DNA of 64,000 bases from Mycobacterium sp. AZCC_0083 (GCF_014202335.1 NZ_JACHGP010000025.1:49116-113115); one strand, 5' to 3'. Shown: positions 26,403 through 35,940, counted from the stretch's first letter. Program-made: numbers and translations. The notes: generated from the sequence alone by a model not told the origin.

Positions 26403-28106
26403 GTGTTCGAGGAACTAGCCCAGAGCGATGACCTGCCCCATGTCGATGATGCGGCGCTGGTTGATGCCGTCACCGGCTGGACCCGTGCCCAGGCCACCGT
26501 GGCCTTTCACCGGATGGCCGCCATCGCCGAACTCACCACCCGACGCTGCGCCGCCGAACAAGCCATGGGGCGGCAGTTCTGGGCCTGTGACGGCTGGGAC
26601 AGCGCGGCCGCCGAAATCGCCGCCGCCAGTGGCATCGGACAACGCGCAGCGTCCACCCACATGCATCAAGGGCTGGCCCTGCGTCATCGGCTGCCCCAGA
26701 TCGCCAAACTGGTCGCCGAGGGCACCCTGGCCGCCCCGCTGGCCCACACCATCAGCTGGCGCACCCAACTGATCGACGACCCCGACATCCTGGCCCGCGT
26801 CGACGCCGACCTGGCCGCCATCGCCGCCTCCTTCGGCCCGATGTCGGTGACCAAACTCGAAAACGCCATCGATGCCGCCATCCTCGTCCACGACCCCGCC
26901 GCCGTCCGCCGCTTCCAGACCGCCGCCAAAAGCTGCGACGTGAAGTTCGGGGACCGCGACGACACCACCGGCACCACCACCATCTGGGGGCGGCTGACCG
27001 TCACCGACGCCGAACTCGTGGCGCGATGTGTCGATCAACTCGCCGCCACCGTCTGCCCCCACGACCCCCGCAGCTCCGGTGAACGCCGCTCGGCAGCACT
27101 CGGGGTGCTCAGCGCCCGCGGCACCCACCTGCCCTGCACCTGCGCACGCCCCGACTGCACCGCCCCCGGACCCGACGCCCGCGCCGAGGCCATCGTCATC
27201 CACATCCTCACCGACCACCACCCCGACACTGCACCACCCCCGCCACCACCCGACCCAGGGCCCAATGCCGGACCGATGCCCGACCAACCACCGCCCGACC
27301 CAGGGCCGAATGATCCCGACGTGGGACCACCACCGCCGGACCCAGGGCCGAATGCCGACACACCACCGCCCGGGCCGCAACGCGGGACAGCAGCGCAGCC
27401 GACACCCGACCTCGAAACCGAACCGGCACCCACCCCCGAACCCGAACCGTCGGAACCGTCGGAGCACCAGCCGCAGCCCGAACACCGCAGCACCGGTTCG
27501 GGATTGGCGGTGATCGCCGGCGGCGGGATCGTACCCACCCCACTACTCGCCGAACTCGTCCGCCTCGGCGCCCCCATACGCCCCGTACCCCACCCGGCCG
27601 AACTGTGCAGCGAGCCGCGCTACCGACCCTCAGCGAAGCTGGCGCGCTTCGTCCGCAACCGAGACCAAACCTGCACCTTCCCCTACTGCGACCGCCCCGC
27701 CGAACGCTGCGACCTCGACCACACCACACCCCACGGCCCTGGCGGGCCGACCCATCCCGGCAACATCAAAGCCCTATGCCGAAAACACCACCTACTCAAG
27801 ACTTTCTGGATCGGCCCGACCGGCTGGACCGACCACCAGCTATCCGACGGGACCATCGTGTGGATCAGTCCCACCGGACACCGCTACACCCGACCACCGG
27901 GCAGCAGACTGCACTTCCCACACTGGGACACCACCACACCGCTACCGCCGGGCACCCTCGCACCAGAAGCGGCCACCGGCTCACCCGAACGCGGCCTGAC
28001 CATGCCCACCCGCAAGCACACCCGCGCCCAACAAACCGCCCAGCGACTCCACGCCGAACGCCAACGCAACCAACGCGCCATCGACGACGACCCACCCCCG
28101 TTCTGA
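26403..28106 (+). CDS. DUF222 / HNH endonuclease domain protein (13E12-type)
   Basis: A 567-residue protein. The N-terminal DUF222 domain covers about 1-250 (WTRAQATVAFHRMAAIAEL). A proline-rich linker of repeated DPGPN units follows (about 275-365). The C-terminal HNH nuclease domain is at about 420-465, with CTFPYCDRPAERCDLDH and ALCRKHHLLK. Members are abundant in mycobacteria and belong to the 13E12 repeat family, some linked to phage-like insertions. Its natural substrate is unknown. It starts with GTG and breaks the sterol gene order, so it is probably an insertion. Confidence 0.88.
   Translation: MFEELAQSDDLPHVDDAALVDAVTGWTRAQATVAFHRMAAIAELTTRRCAAEQAMGRQFWACDGWDSAAAEIAAASGIGQRAASTHMHQGLALRHRLPQIAKLVAEGTLAAPLAHTISWRTQLIDDPDILARVDADLAAIAASFGPMSVTKLENAIDAAILVHDPAAVRRFQTAAKSCDVKFGDRDDTTGTTTIWGRLTVTDAELVARCVDQLAATVCPHDPRSSGERRSAALGVLSARGTHLPCTCARPDCTAPGPDARAEAIVIHILTDHHPDTAPPPPPPDPGPNAGPMPDQPPPDPGPNDPDVGPPPPDPGPNADTPPPGPQRGTAAQPTPDLETEPAPTPEPEPSEPSEHQPQPEHRSTGSGLAVIAGGGIVPTPLLAELVRLGAPIRPVPHPAELCSEPRYRPSAKLARFVRNRDQTCTFPYCDRPAERCDLDHTTPHGPGGPTHPGNIKALCRKHHLLKTFWIGPTGWTDHQLSDGTIVWISPTGHRYTRPPGSRLHFPHWDTTTPLPPGTLAPEAATGSPERGLTMPTRKHTRAQQTAQRLHAERQRNQRAIDDDPPPF
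27250..27360 (+). repeat. Proline-rich repeat units inside the HNH gene
   Basis: Three near-identical copies of CCCGACCCAGGGCCGAATG-like sequence encode PDPGPN units in the linker between DUF222 and HNH domains. Length variation here would be in frame if whole units change. Confidence 0.75.
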
Positions 28107-28159
28107 CCAACCGGGCACAAGTCCGACAGAGGCTGCACCCGAACCAATGGCACAGGACA

Positions 28160-30139
28160 CTAATCCCCCGTGCGCTGGAACTGATCCTCGAAATCCCCAC
28201 CGCCAGTGCATGACCCGCCCGCCGCGACGGTTTGACTACCACGCCCGGTGAGCACCGCGATCGGGTCATCCAATTGCCGGGGCATCGGGTACTCCGCGGT
28301 GATCGTGATCTGCGCCGTGCCGCCGGCACCGCACCTCGTGGTGCCCTGTTCGTTGCGAGTCCACTTGTCATCGGCGTACATCAAGGTGACGGCCCCACCG
28401 CCCGCGTGGAACAGGCTCATGCACCGATCGCCGGTGCGAAGGCAGTACGTATTGGCGGCGAGAACCTGTCCGGGAATCACCTGGCCGTTCGTGAAGGTCG
28501 TCGTCTGACGGTAGCTGCCGCGAAGCCCGTCGGCAGGGCTCACCACCCGCGGCGGCAGGACGGCTGGATCCGGAACTTTGCCGAGGTCGGGGTCGCCAGT
28601 GCGGGTGAACTTCACGGTACGCTTTGCGGCGCAAAGACTGTCGGTGGAGGATCTGATGGTGTCGCCGGTGAGTCTGCCGTCGGATTGCGGCTGCAGCGTC
28701 ACCACCACCCAGACCTCGGAGGGGGTTCCGGCGCCACACTCCGCAGAGGCGAGGCCAACGGCCACCCAGGTGCCACCCAACTGATCGAATGTCATGTTCG
28801 ACAAGAGGGAATTGCCACTGGCACTCGCCGCCGTCGCCGCGCAACCCCTTGCACCGCACTCCGAGCGGACATCCCAACTGCTCGTCGTCGCAGGAGCATT
28901 CGGGACCGGCTTGTCGTCGAGATCCGTCCCAGGCCCGTAATCGGCACGGTAGGTACCGCTGAAAACGGGCCCACCGCCAGCCGGGGTTGATGGCTTGGCC
29001 GGCGAATCGTCGCTCCGATTGAGTCCGACGACCGCGAACACGGTGCCTGCCACCACGATCATCGTCACGATGAACACGATGGCGCCAATCAGGACGCCGC
29101 GTCGTCGCCCCGAGCGCTTCGCGATGGGCGGCGGTGTTTGCGGCGGGCCCCACTGCTGCGGGGCCCACTGGGGCGGGCCGTACGGAGGTGGCGGGCCATA
29201 CTGCGGTGGTGGCCCGTGCGGGGGCGGCGTCGGATAGGTCTGTACCGGGTTTGGCGGGGCCGGCCAACGCGGGCTGGTGTCGCTGAGCGGAGCCAGTTGT
29301 GTTGGACCGCCATGGGGTTGGCTGGTCGGTTCCGTGATGGCGCGCCGTGCGGCGGCAGCCATCTCGACGGCCGTGGAGTATCGCTCAGTCGTCTGTTTGG
29401 CCAGCCCCGTCTCGATCACCCGGTCCAGTCCGGTCGGGACGGTGTCCTTCGCCTCGGAGGCTCTGGGTGGTGGCGCGACCATGTGGCCCACCGCGACCTG
29501 CTCGAGGGTATTGCCGGGGAAGGGTGGCTCACCGGTGAGGCATTGGTAGAAGACGCAGGCGAGGGCGTAGATGTCGGAACTGGGCTCGATGTCGCCGGAC
29601 TGGAAGCGTTCCGGCGCCATGTAGGCCCAGGTGCCGATGGTCGACCCCTCGGACGTCAACCCCGTGTCGTCCGCGGCGCGCGCGATGCCGAAGTCGATGA
29701 GGTAGGCGAAGTCGTTGTCGGCCAACAGGATGTTGGACGGCTTGACGTCGCGATGCACCAGGCCCGCGCGATGCGCGGTGTGGAGCGCCGACGCGATCTG
29801 CTCGATGATGTGCACCGCGCGTTCGGGCGCCAGCGGGCCGGTTCTCAGGAGCGCGTCCAAGTCGACGCCGTCGATGAGCCGCATGGTGACGTAGAGGCGT
29901 CCGTCGATCTCGCCGACGTCGTGGATCGGCACGACGTGCGGGTCGTTGAGGCGCGCGGCGATGCGGGCTTCCCGGCGGAACCGCTTGTCGAAGTCGGGGT
30001 CCTTGGCGTAGTGGGGAAGCAACATCTTCAGCGCCACCACGCGGTCGATTGCGGTGTCGTGGGCGCGCCACACCTCGCCCATCCCGCCACGGCCCAGCAG
30101 ATCGATCAGCTGGTAGCGGCCGAATGGCGTCCCTTCCAC
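28160..30139 (-). CDS. Membrane Ser/Thr protein kinase (PknB/PknF-like)
   Basis: A 659-residue receptor kinase. Kinase domain about 8-270: glycine loop GRGGMGEV, Lys38 in VALKM, catalytic HRDVKPSN (Asp131), DFG at 149-151 and APE at 175-177, all intact. A proline/glutamine-rich juxtamembrane stretch (about 290-340) leads to one transmembrane helix (347-373). The outer domain (about 380-659) has several Cys (SECGARGC, CSLF-type sites) and resembles the sensor part of PknF/PknE-like kinases. Active kinase is likely; ligand and targets are unknown. It is convergent with the HNH gene. Confidence 0.9.
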   Translation of the reverse strand: MEGTPFGRYQLIDLLGRGGMGEVWRAHDTAIDRVVALKMLLPHYAKDPDFDKRFRREARIAARLNDPHVVPIHDVGEIDGRLYVTMRLIDGVDLDALLRTGPLAPERAVHIIEQIASALHTAHRAGLVHRDVKPSNILLADNDFAYLIDFGIARAADDTGLTSEGSTIGTWAYMAPERFQSGDIEPSSDIYALACVFYQCLTGEPPFPGNTLEQVAVGHMVAPPPRASEAKDTVPTGLDRVIETGLAKQTTERYSTAVEMAAAARRAITEPTSQPHGGPTQLAPLSDTSPRWPAPPNPVQTYPTPPPHGPPPQYGPPPPYGPPQWAPQQWGPPQTPPPIAKRSGRRRGVLIGAIVFIVTMIVVAGTVFAVVGLNRSDDSPAKPSTPAGGGPVFSGTYRADYGPGTDLDDKPVPNAPATTSSWDVRSECGARGCAATAASASGNSLLSNMTFDQLGGTWVAVGLASAECGAGTPSEVWVVVTLQPQSDGRLTGDTIRSSTDSLCAAKRTVKFTRTGDPDLGKVPDPAVLPPRVVSPADGLRGSYRQTTTFTNGQVIPGQVLAANTYCLRTGDRCMSLFHAGGGAVTLMYADDKWTRNEQGTTRCGAGGTAQITITAEYPMPRQLDDPIAVLTGRGSQTVAAGGSCTGGGDFEDQFQRTGD

Positions 30140-30188
30140 CGACTCACGATAGCGGCCTGTCAGTGGATCCGTGGCAGGGATAGCGACG

Positions 30189-30637
30189 TCAGCGATGCCG
30201 CGGATCGAAGTTGGACGGCGGGCCTTCCTGCGGGCTCACCGCGAAGTCGGTGTCGGAGAACGTGTAGCGGTACCACGGTTCGTCGTCACAGCGGCCGAGT
30301 TGGTGGCGAAGATTGCTGAACGCCCCGTAGACCGCACGGTACGGCTGCCCGTGATAGTTCTGGAGGATCTCCTTCCACGTCCGGGGAGCCTCGCGGATGA
30401 GCGCCGCCATGTCGAGCGTCAGTTCCGCCTCCGACATCACCACCACGTCGGGCGGTGGATCGCCGAGTTCGAACACGGTGCTGCGGTCGAAGGGGTCTTG
30501 TTGAACTTGGGGCTGATCGGGATGGTGCAGTCCAACCCGAACTTCGATGCGGTACCCGGTGCCGCGTCCTCGCCGATCATCGGGTCGACCGTCATCGTGT
30601 TGCCGCTCGGGAGGGTCACCGTGTCCAGGTGGGGCAT
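30189..30637 (-). pseudogene. Frameshifted hypothetical gene (Rv3528c position)
   Basis: Two overlapping minus-strand frames read as one protein if a single missing base is restored near 30497. The first gives MPHLDTVTLPSGNTM through PISPKFNKTP. The second continues FDRSTVFELGDPPPDVVV and ends PPSNFDPRHR. The break lies at a run of four C. Total would be about 150 residues, perhaps more upstream. It follows the sulfotransferase gene on the same strand, where M. tuberculosis has Rv3528c; orthology is only suggested by position. A sequencing error is possible. Confidence 0.55.
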
Positions 30638-30710
30638 GTACCGGTAAGAAACCTCTCGGGCAAGGTCACCATCGCCCGCGACGGGCAGGTTTTCGCCCTC
30701 TGAGCCGCGG

Positions 30711-31862
30711 CTACAGCCCCTTGAAGCGGTCCTTGACCTCTTCTGGCGTCAACCCGTAATCGGCAAGTGAGTAGGTGTGTTTCGGTGCCCGCGGACCCTT
30801 TTGACTCTCGGCGTGCATGGTCTCCATCGACTCGCGTGCTGCGTCGGTGAAGTGCAGCCCGAACTGGCGGTAGATGGCCTCGACGACGCCGATCGGATCC
30901 TTGATGAGCTCGAAGTAGTCGAGGTCGTAGAACTGGGCCGGATCGTGCTTGGCACGTTCGGCGTCGAACAATTCCAAACCACGCGACCAGGTCTCGATCG
31001 CATCCTGCCCGATCACGTTGCCGGAGAAGGTGTTCGACCAACCCTCAGTGGTGTGCTGAGCCAGCGAGCACATCGACGCCAGGATGGTCTCCGCAGGCCG
31101 GTGGCACTGCACCACCAGCGCGTCGGGGTACGTCGCGAACACCGCGTCGAGCGCGAACAGGTGGCTGGGGTTCTTCAGCACCCACCGCTTCCCTGCGTCG
31201 TTGAGCCCGATCAGCTGAAGGTTCTTGCGGTGCCGCTGATACGACCTCGTCCAATCCTGCTTGGCCAGCCACTGCGAGTAGGTGGGCAGGTGGGCGAGTG
31301 TCTCGTAGGAGACCGAGTGCAACGACTGGCGAAGCAGCTGCCAGCACTCCTCGACCTCGTCGGCCGTCATGTAGTGCAGCCCGGTGTAGTCGGGGTCCTC
31401 CGCGTGTGCCTTGGCGAACTGTGCATCGAGCCGTGCGAATACCGGGTTGTCCGACCAGGTTTCGCGTGGCGGCCGGGGTTGCGGGAACTCCGCCAGCCAC
31501 AACTCCAGACCCTGGTGGGTCGGGTCGGCGGTGAGTAGACGGTGAACCACGGTGGTGCCGGTGCGCGGCAGCCCGGTGACGAAGATCGGCCGCTCGACCG
31601 ACACGTCGACATGCTCGGGATACTGCTTCCACGCCGCCTCGGAAACCAATCGAGCGACCAGCGCATTCCTGACGAAGAAGCGGCACATCTTGCTTCCGAG
31701 CTCGGTCAGGTCGGCGTCGCGCCGGTAGGACTCGAGCAGCGTGCCGAGTGCCTCGCGGTAGTTGTCGTCGTCGACGCCGAAGTCGTCGAGGCCGGTGGCC
31801 TTGACTGCCGACGCATGCAGGTCGTCGACGGTGCCTACGTCTGTGCGTGAACTCCCACTCAT
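30711..31862 (-). CDS. Sulfotransferase-family protein (Rv3529c type)
   Basis: A 383-residue protein with the PAPS 5'-phosphosulfate loop GLPRTGTTVVHRLL (about 97-110) and the 3'-phosphate region CHRPAETILASMCSL. It belongs to the mycobacterial sulfotransferase family; the acceptor is unknown but, from its KstR-controlled operon, may be a sterol or lipid. Last gene of the DUF1214-SDR-sulfotransferase operon, coupled to the SDR by an ATGA overlap. It corresponds to Rv3529c. Confidence 0.87.
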   Translation of the reverse strand: MSGSSRTDVGTVDDLHASAVKATGLDDFGVDDDNYREALGTLLESYRRDADLTELGSKMCRFFVRNALVARLVSEAAWKQYPEHVDVSVERPIFVTGLPRTGTTVVHRLLTADPTHQGLELWLAEFPQPRPPRETWSDNPVFARLDAQFAKAHAEDPDYTGLHYMTADEVEECWQLLRQSLHSVSYETLAHLPTYSQWLAKQDWTRSYQRHRKNLQLIGLNDAGKRWVLKNPSHLFALDAVFATYPDALVVQCHRPAETILASMCSLAQHTTEGWSNTFSGNVIGQDAIETWSRGLELFDAERAKHDPAQFYDLDYFELIKDPIGVVEAIYRQFGLHFTDAARESMETMHAESQKGPRAPKHTYSLADYGLTPEEVKDRFKGL

Positions 31863-32644
31863 CAGGCCTTGTACTCCCCGCAGTTCACGTCGAGGGCCTG
31901 TCCGGTGATCCCGCTCGACAAGTCGCTGGCCATGAACAGGATCGCCGAGGCCACCTCGTCCTCGGTGGGCAGGCGCTTCAGATCGCTGTTGACTGCCGCC
32001 GCGTTATAGATGTCGTCGACGGTGGTGCCGTACTTGCTGGCCTGGTGTTCGAAGTATCCCTGCAGGGTGCCGCCCCAGATATAGCCGGGCAGAACCGAAT
32101 TGACGCGAATGTTCTGCTCGCCAAGCTCGGTGGCCAGCGTCTGAGACATGGCAAGGAGCGCCGACTTCGCCATCTTGTAGGCGCCGTACTTCGCCTGCGA
32201 GTGCCGTACCACCATCGAGTTCACGTTGACCACGGAGCCCTTGGCCTCCGCCAGTGCAGGCGTGAAGCCCTGGACCATCCGCAGCGCACCGAACACGGTC
32301 AGGTCCATGGCATCGCGCATGTGCTCGAAGGTGGTGTTCGCAAAGGGTCTCATCGAAGGCACCCGGAACGCGTTGTTGATCAACACGTCGACCTTGCCGT
32401 ACGCCTTGAGCGTCTCCTCGACGAGATGAGCCACCTGAGCGTCGTCGGTGATGTCGGTCCCTACCGAGATGGCCCGCCTACCAAGGTCGGTGATCTGTTT
32501 GGCGACGTCCTCCAGTCGCTCGACCGTGCGGGCCGCCAGTACCAGGTCCGCACCCTCCTCGGCACATCGGCGAGCCAGCGTCGTACCGAGCGCGGGGCCG
32601 ACGCCACTGATCACGACCACCTTGCCATCCAGCAATCCTGTCAT
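31862..32644 (-). CDS. Short-chain dehydrogenase (Rv3530c type)
   Basis: A 260-residue classical SDR. The cofactor loop is GVGPALG (about 14-20), LINNAF replaces NNAG, and catalytic residues are in NSMVVRHSQAKYGAYKMAK (Ser, Tyr, Lys). The C-terminus ends ALDVNCGEYKA. Position and sequence match Rv3530c. The substrate is not established. It lies 3 bp after the DUF1214 gene and overlaps the sulfotransferase gene by 4 bases. Confidence 0.87.
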   Translation of the reverse strand: MTGLLDGKVVVISGVGPALGTTLARRCAEEGADLVLAARTVERLEDVAKQITDLGRRAISVGTDITDDAQVAHLVEETLKAYGKVDVLINNAFRVPSMRPFANTTFEHMRDAMDLTVFGALRMVQGFTPALAEAKGSVVNVNSMVVRHSQAKYGAYKMAKSALLAMSQTLATELGEQNIRVNSVLPGYIWGGTLQGYFEHQASKYGTTVDDIYNAAAVNSDLKRLPTEDEVASAILFMASDLSSGITGQALDVNCGEYKA

Positions 32645-32647
32645 GTC

Positions 32648-33775
32648 CTACCCCACCATCCTGTCGCCAATTTGCTTCTGGCGTAGCGCAATCCGTGCCC
32701 GCCAATCCTCGTCGGAGATCTTGTTCGATTCGTGGTACGGCAGCGCGGCGGCCACCTGGTCGATGTCGACCAGCTCGGCCGTCGGGCCGTCCGCCTCGGT
32801 CAGCTCACGCGATACCCGCTGCCACCGGAACTGCAGGAAGCCCTTCTGATGCCCGAGTGTCTCCACCCAGTTGGTCACCCCTGGGTTCTGATCGGATACC
32901 ACGATGCGGATCTTGCCATCCGGATCAGCTTGCGCCTGAGTGCCGTTCAGCGAGGTCTGGTGGTTGATGTAGTCCAGCGAGATGTACCAGAGGCTGCCAA
33001 GCTGGAAGCCGAGGTATGGCGCATCGGTGACCGGGAGGGTGATCACCAGCGCCTGGTCCGGCGTCAGGTCGAAGTGCCCCACCGACGAGTACTGGGTGGC
33101 AAGGCCTCCTGGCGTCAGCCGGGGCGCTACCAGGGTGTTGACCGGAAGATCGGTATAGAACCACTGCGGAAATTGCAGCCACGTCTTGACCCGCTGGACC
33201 AGTTGCTTACCGGCTACGGCATAACGCTTTTCGATGAGTTCCTTGGTCAGCGGCGGCGGCGCGGTGCCCTCGGTATCGGTGCGCGCGATAGCGAAGGAGC
33301 CACGCTGCGCCGACCAGTCGTTGTACACCTCGCGGATGACGAGCTGGGCCGGACCGGTGGGCGTGAATCGCCACTCGAAGGTGCCGTCGGCGGCTATGTC
33401 GAGCTTGCGGTCGTCGAAGGCCGTCTCGCTGTCGGGCACGTTGGCGTCGGTGTACTCGCCACCGAGCAGCTGGAAGCTCACGTCGGTCGTCGTACCGCGC
33501 CGGCCCGTGACGACGTACTCGTGGTTGGGCTGCACCCGGGTCCCGAAGTACATGGTGTCCGGGTTGTCCAGACCCATCTTGGTGAACGGCCCGGTGCCCT
33601 CGTGCAGGAACGGGTGGTCGCGGTCGTAGTCGAACGCGACGTGCGTGCACCCAGCGATGCAGCCGGCCAGGTACTGCAGACCTTCGAGGAGGTCGGCCTC
33701 GGATTCGATCAGGGGCGCTTCCGCGACGAGGCGTTCGGCCTCCGCGATCGCCTCGACCAACGGCGTTGAGAACAT
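32648..33775 (-). CDS. DUF1214-type protein (Rv3531c type)
   Basis: A 375-residue protein with a C-terminal DUF1214-like beta-sandwich (about 250-345, WYISLDYINHQTSLNGTQAQ and VSDQNPGVTNWVETLG) and an N-terminal region rich in acidic residues. No catalytic motif is recognised. It is the Rv3531c counterpart and the first gene of the operon under the KstR box at 33836-33849. AAGGGTG precedes the ATG. Confidence 0.83.
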   Translation of the reverse strand: MFSTPLVEAIAEAERLVAEAPLIESEADLLEGLQYLAGCIAGCTHVAFDYDRDHPFLHEGTGPFTKMGLDNPDTMYFGTRVQPNHEYVVTGRRGTTTDVSFQLLGGEYTDANVPDSETAFDDRKLDIAADGTFEWRFTPTGPAQLVIREVYNDWSAQRGSFAIARTDTEGTAPPPLTKELIEKRYAVAGKQLVQRVKTWLQFPQWFYTDLPVNTLVAPRLTPGGLATQYSSVGHFDLTPDQALVITLPVTDAPYLGFQLGSLWYISLDYINHQTSLNGTQAQADPDGKIRIVVSDQNPGVTNWVETLGHQKGFLQFRWQRVSRELTEADGPTAELVDIDQVAAALPYHESNKISDEDWRARIALRQKQIGDRMVG

Positions 33776-33835
33776 TGACGTTCACCCTTCGCGGTTCAAT
33801 ATTGGACCGTGCTGGTAGATATTTCGTCACCAGAC

Positions 33836-33849
33836 TAGAACGCGTTCTA
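33836..33849. promoter_or_regulatory. KstR box before the DUF1214-SDR-sulfotransferase operon
   Basis: TAGAACGCGTTCTA is a fully symmetric match. It lies 60 bp upstream of the DUF1214 gene and 66 bp from the divergent IclR gene. Confidence 0.83.
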
Positions 33850-33890
33850 GTTCCCGTCAACGCCGCATCGGTCGTCCAGCGGTCCATATC

Positions 33891-33907
33891 TGTACCGTGT
33901 GGGTACA
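33891..33907. promoter_or_regulatory. Inverted repeat in front of the IclR gene, candidate autoregulatory operator
   Basis: TGTACC-N5-GGTACA is a perfect 6-bp inverted repeat ending 8 bp before the IclR ATG. IclR proteins often bind such sites next to their own start. Confidence 0.5.
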
Positions 33908-33915
33908 ATTCTGAA

Positions 33916-34821
33916 ATGCCGAGCAGCGACTCCTCCGGTCGTGCGTCCCCGCCCACCGAGCGCGTAGTAGCCGTTCTCGACTTCCTGGCACGGCATCCAC
34001 ACGACCGTTTCGGGGTGTCGGAACTGGCGCGGCGACTCGGCCTCAGCAAGCCGACCTGCCTCGGCATCGTCGGCACCTTGGCGGCAGCCGACTACCTGGT
34101 GCGCGACGCGCAGGACAAGACCTATCGGCTGGGGCCCGCACTGATCTCGCTCGGCCACGCCGCGCAGGAATCGATGCGGGTGAACCCCGCCGCCCGCGAG
34201 GAGTTGCGCCGCCTCTCCTCGAAGTACGACACCACCGCCGCGCTGTCGGCCGTCATCGACGACCGCATCACGCTGCTGGAACTCGTCGGGCCGCCGGGTG
34301 CGGACGTCGGCGTCCGTGTTGGACAGAGCTACCCGTTCACCCCGCCCGTCGGTCTGATGTTCGTGCTGTGGGACGACGACGCACTGCGGACCTGGTTGGC
34401 GAAGGAGCCGACGATTCCGCTGCGCACCGACACCGACCGGCTGGACCGGGTGATCGACGAATGCCGCACTACGGGCTACCTGGTCGAGCTGCTGACGCCG
34501 GGCGGACGACGGCTCTACGCATTGATGGCGGGGATGTCGAGCGCACTGCCCGATGAACTGCGGGCGCTGCTCGGCGAACTGGTCTCCGACATCGGCGAGC
34601 GGGTGTACCTGCGCAGCGAGGCCAACGCCTCGGGACCCCGGCAGCGACATGACGTCAGCGTCATCTCGGCACCCGTCTACGACCATCACCGGCGCCAGGC
34701 GATGGTGGTGTCGCTACAGATCGGTCGGGCGCTCAGCGATGGCGAGATCACCAGGTGCGCCCGCGGCCTGATGACGGCGGCGTCCACCCTCACGGCCCAG
34801 TTGGGCGGAGTTACGGGTTAG
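33916..34821 (+). CDS. IclR-family transcriptional regulator
   Basis: A 301-residue regulator. The N-terminal winged helix includes FGVSELARRLGLSKPTCLG, and the C-terminal effector domain runs from about 85 (MRVNPAAREELRRLSSKYD). The ATG at 33916 starts MPSSDSSGR; the longer open frame crosses the KstR box and operator. It sits next to the DUF1214 operon and the LacI gene, so its targets could be either. The effector is unknown. Confidence 0.87.
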   Translation: MPSSDSSGRASPPTERVVAVLDFLARHPHDRFGVSELARRLGLSKPTCLGIVGTLAAADYLVRDAQDKTYRLGPALISLGHAAQESMRVNPAAREELRRLSSKYDTTAALSAVIDDRITLLELVGPPGADVGVRVGQSYPFTPPVGLMFVLWDDDALRTWLAKEPTIPLRTDTDRLDRVIDECRTTGYLVELLTPGGRRLYALMAGMSSALPDELRALLGELVSDIGERVYLRSEANASGPRQRHDVSVISAPVYDHHRRQAMVVSLQIGRALSDGEITRCARGLMTAASTLTAQLGGVTG

Positions 34822-34826
34822 CGCCG

Positions 34827-35864
34827 TCAGGGCTCCGTCGCAGAGGGTGCGGTTGCCGTCGAGGACCGGACGACGAGTTCGGGGTCGAACACGACGTGCC
34901 GTCGCGGGAGCGGGTCCCCCGATACGGCGGCGAGAAGGAGTTCCGCAGCCATAGCGCCCATCTCGTAGTGCGGACGCCGCACAGACGTCAGCGGCACGGA
35001 CAACTGCTTGCCGAACGGGACGTCGTCATAACCCACGATGGAGATGTCATCGGGAACCCGTATCCCGTACTGAAGCAGCGCCTGCAACAGGCCGATGGCG
35101 ATGAGGTCGATCGCCGCCACCACTGCGGTAGGGCGAGAAGATGGCGACAGCCCCGCGAGCCGGGTGCCGAAGGATCGTCCACCGTCGACGCTCAGCTCGG
35201 TCGGCATGACTTCGAGGACACCACCCGGCACCTCATTCACCGCGGTGCTCAGCCCGACCATGCGGTCGTGCACCGGGGTTGCCGTCGACACGTCCCCGAC
35301 GAACGCGATGCGCCGGTGTCCGAGCCCGATGAGGTGTTGGCCGGCCAGCCTGCCACCGGCAAGGTCGTCGACCCCCACCGAGATGTTGCCCGAGCCGGTC
35401 TCGAGACGGTCGATTACGACGGCGGGCATTCCGCCCGACCGGATGTCGTGTGCTCCCTGGTCGAATTCGTCGTGTGGCACGACGATCACACCGGCCACCC
35501 GCGCCTCCGCGTAGACCCTCAGGTAAGCCCGCTCGCGCTCCAGATCACGGGCGCTGTTCGCAATGAGCACGTTCCAGCCGCGCGCGATCGCGTAGTCCTC
35601 GACACCGCGAGCGATGTGGAGGAACCCGGGGTTGTCGGTATCGAGCAGCAGCATGCCGATTGTTTGCGAGTGTCCCGTCCGCAGGTGTCGGGCGACTTCG
35701 TGCCGGACGAAGCCGAGGTCGGCGATCGCCTCCTCCACGGCCTTGCGCTTGGCGTCGCTGACCCAGTCGGGGTGGTTCAGGACGTTGGAGACGGTCCCCT
35801 GCGACACCCCGGCCCGCTCGGCAACGTCTTTCGTCGTTGCGCGTCTGGACGTCTGACGATCCAC
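34827..35864 (-). CDS. LacI-family repressor of the sugar/polyol operon
   Basis: A 345-residue LacI-type repressor. The HTH and hinge are TTKDVAERAGVSQGTVSNVL (about 10-29) and the effector domain follows from about 65 (SQTIGMLLLDTDNPGF) to the end. It is divergent from a sugar ABC transporter operon, with two identical palindromic sites between them, so it most likely controls that operon. The ligand is probably the transported sugar or polyol. The start is GTG. Confidence 0.9.
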   Translation of the reverse strand: MDRQTSRRATTKDVAERAGVSQGTVSNVLNHPDWVSDAKRKAVEEAIADLGFVRHEVARHLRTGHSQTIGMLLLDTDNPGFLHIARGVEDYAIARGWNVLIANSARDLERERAYLRVYAEARVAGVIVVPHDEFDQGAHDIRSGGMPAVVIDRLETGSGNISVGVDDLAGGRLAGQHLIGLGHRRIAFVGDVSTATPVHDRMVGLSTAVNEVPGGVLEVMPTELSVDGGRSFGTRLAGLSPSSRPTAVVAAIDLIAIGLLQALLQYGIRVPDDISIVGYDDVPFGKQLSVPLTSVRRPHYEMGAMAAELLLAAVSGDPLPRRHVVFDPELVVRSSTATAPSATEP

Positions 35865-35898
35865 CTACCCAGCTCCCGAGTGCTCGTCAATGTGACGC

Positions 35899-35928
35899 TT
35901 GACACGATTCAATGATGCATTCTAGCCT
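35899..35928 (+). promoter_or_regulatory. Promoter of the sugar ABC operon with LacI operator O1
   Basis: A -35 TTGACA (35899-35904), 18-bp spacer and -10 TAGCCT (35923-35928) point towards the transporter. The -35 lies inside TTGACACGATTCAA (35899-35912), a palindrome with central CG as in LacI operators. Confidence 0.6.
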
Positions 35929-35940
35929 CCTCACTAGTAG

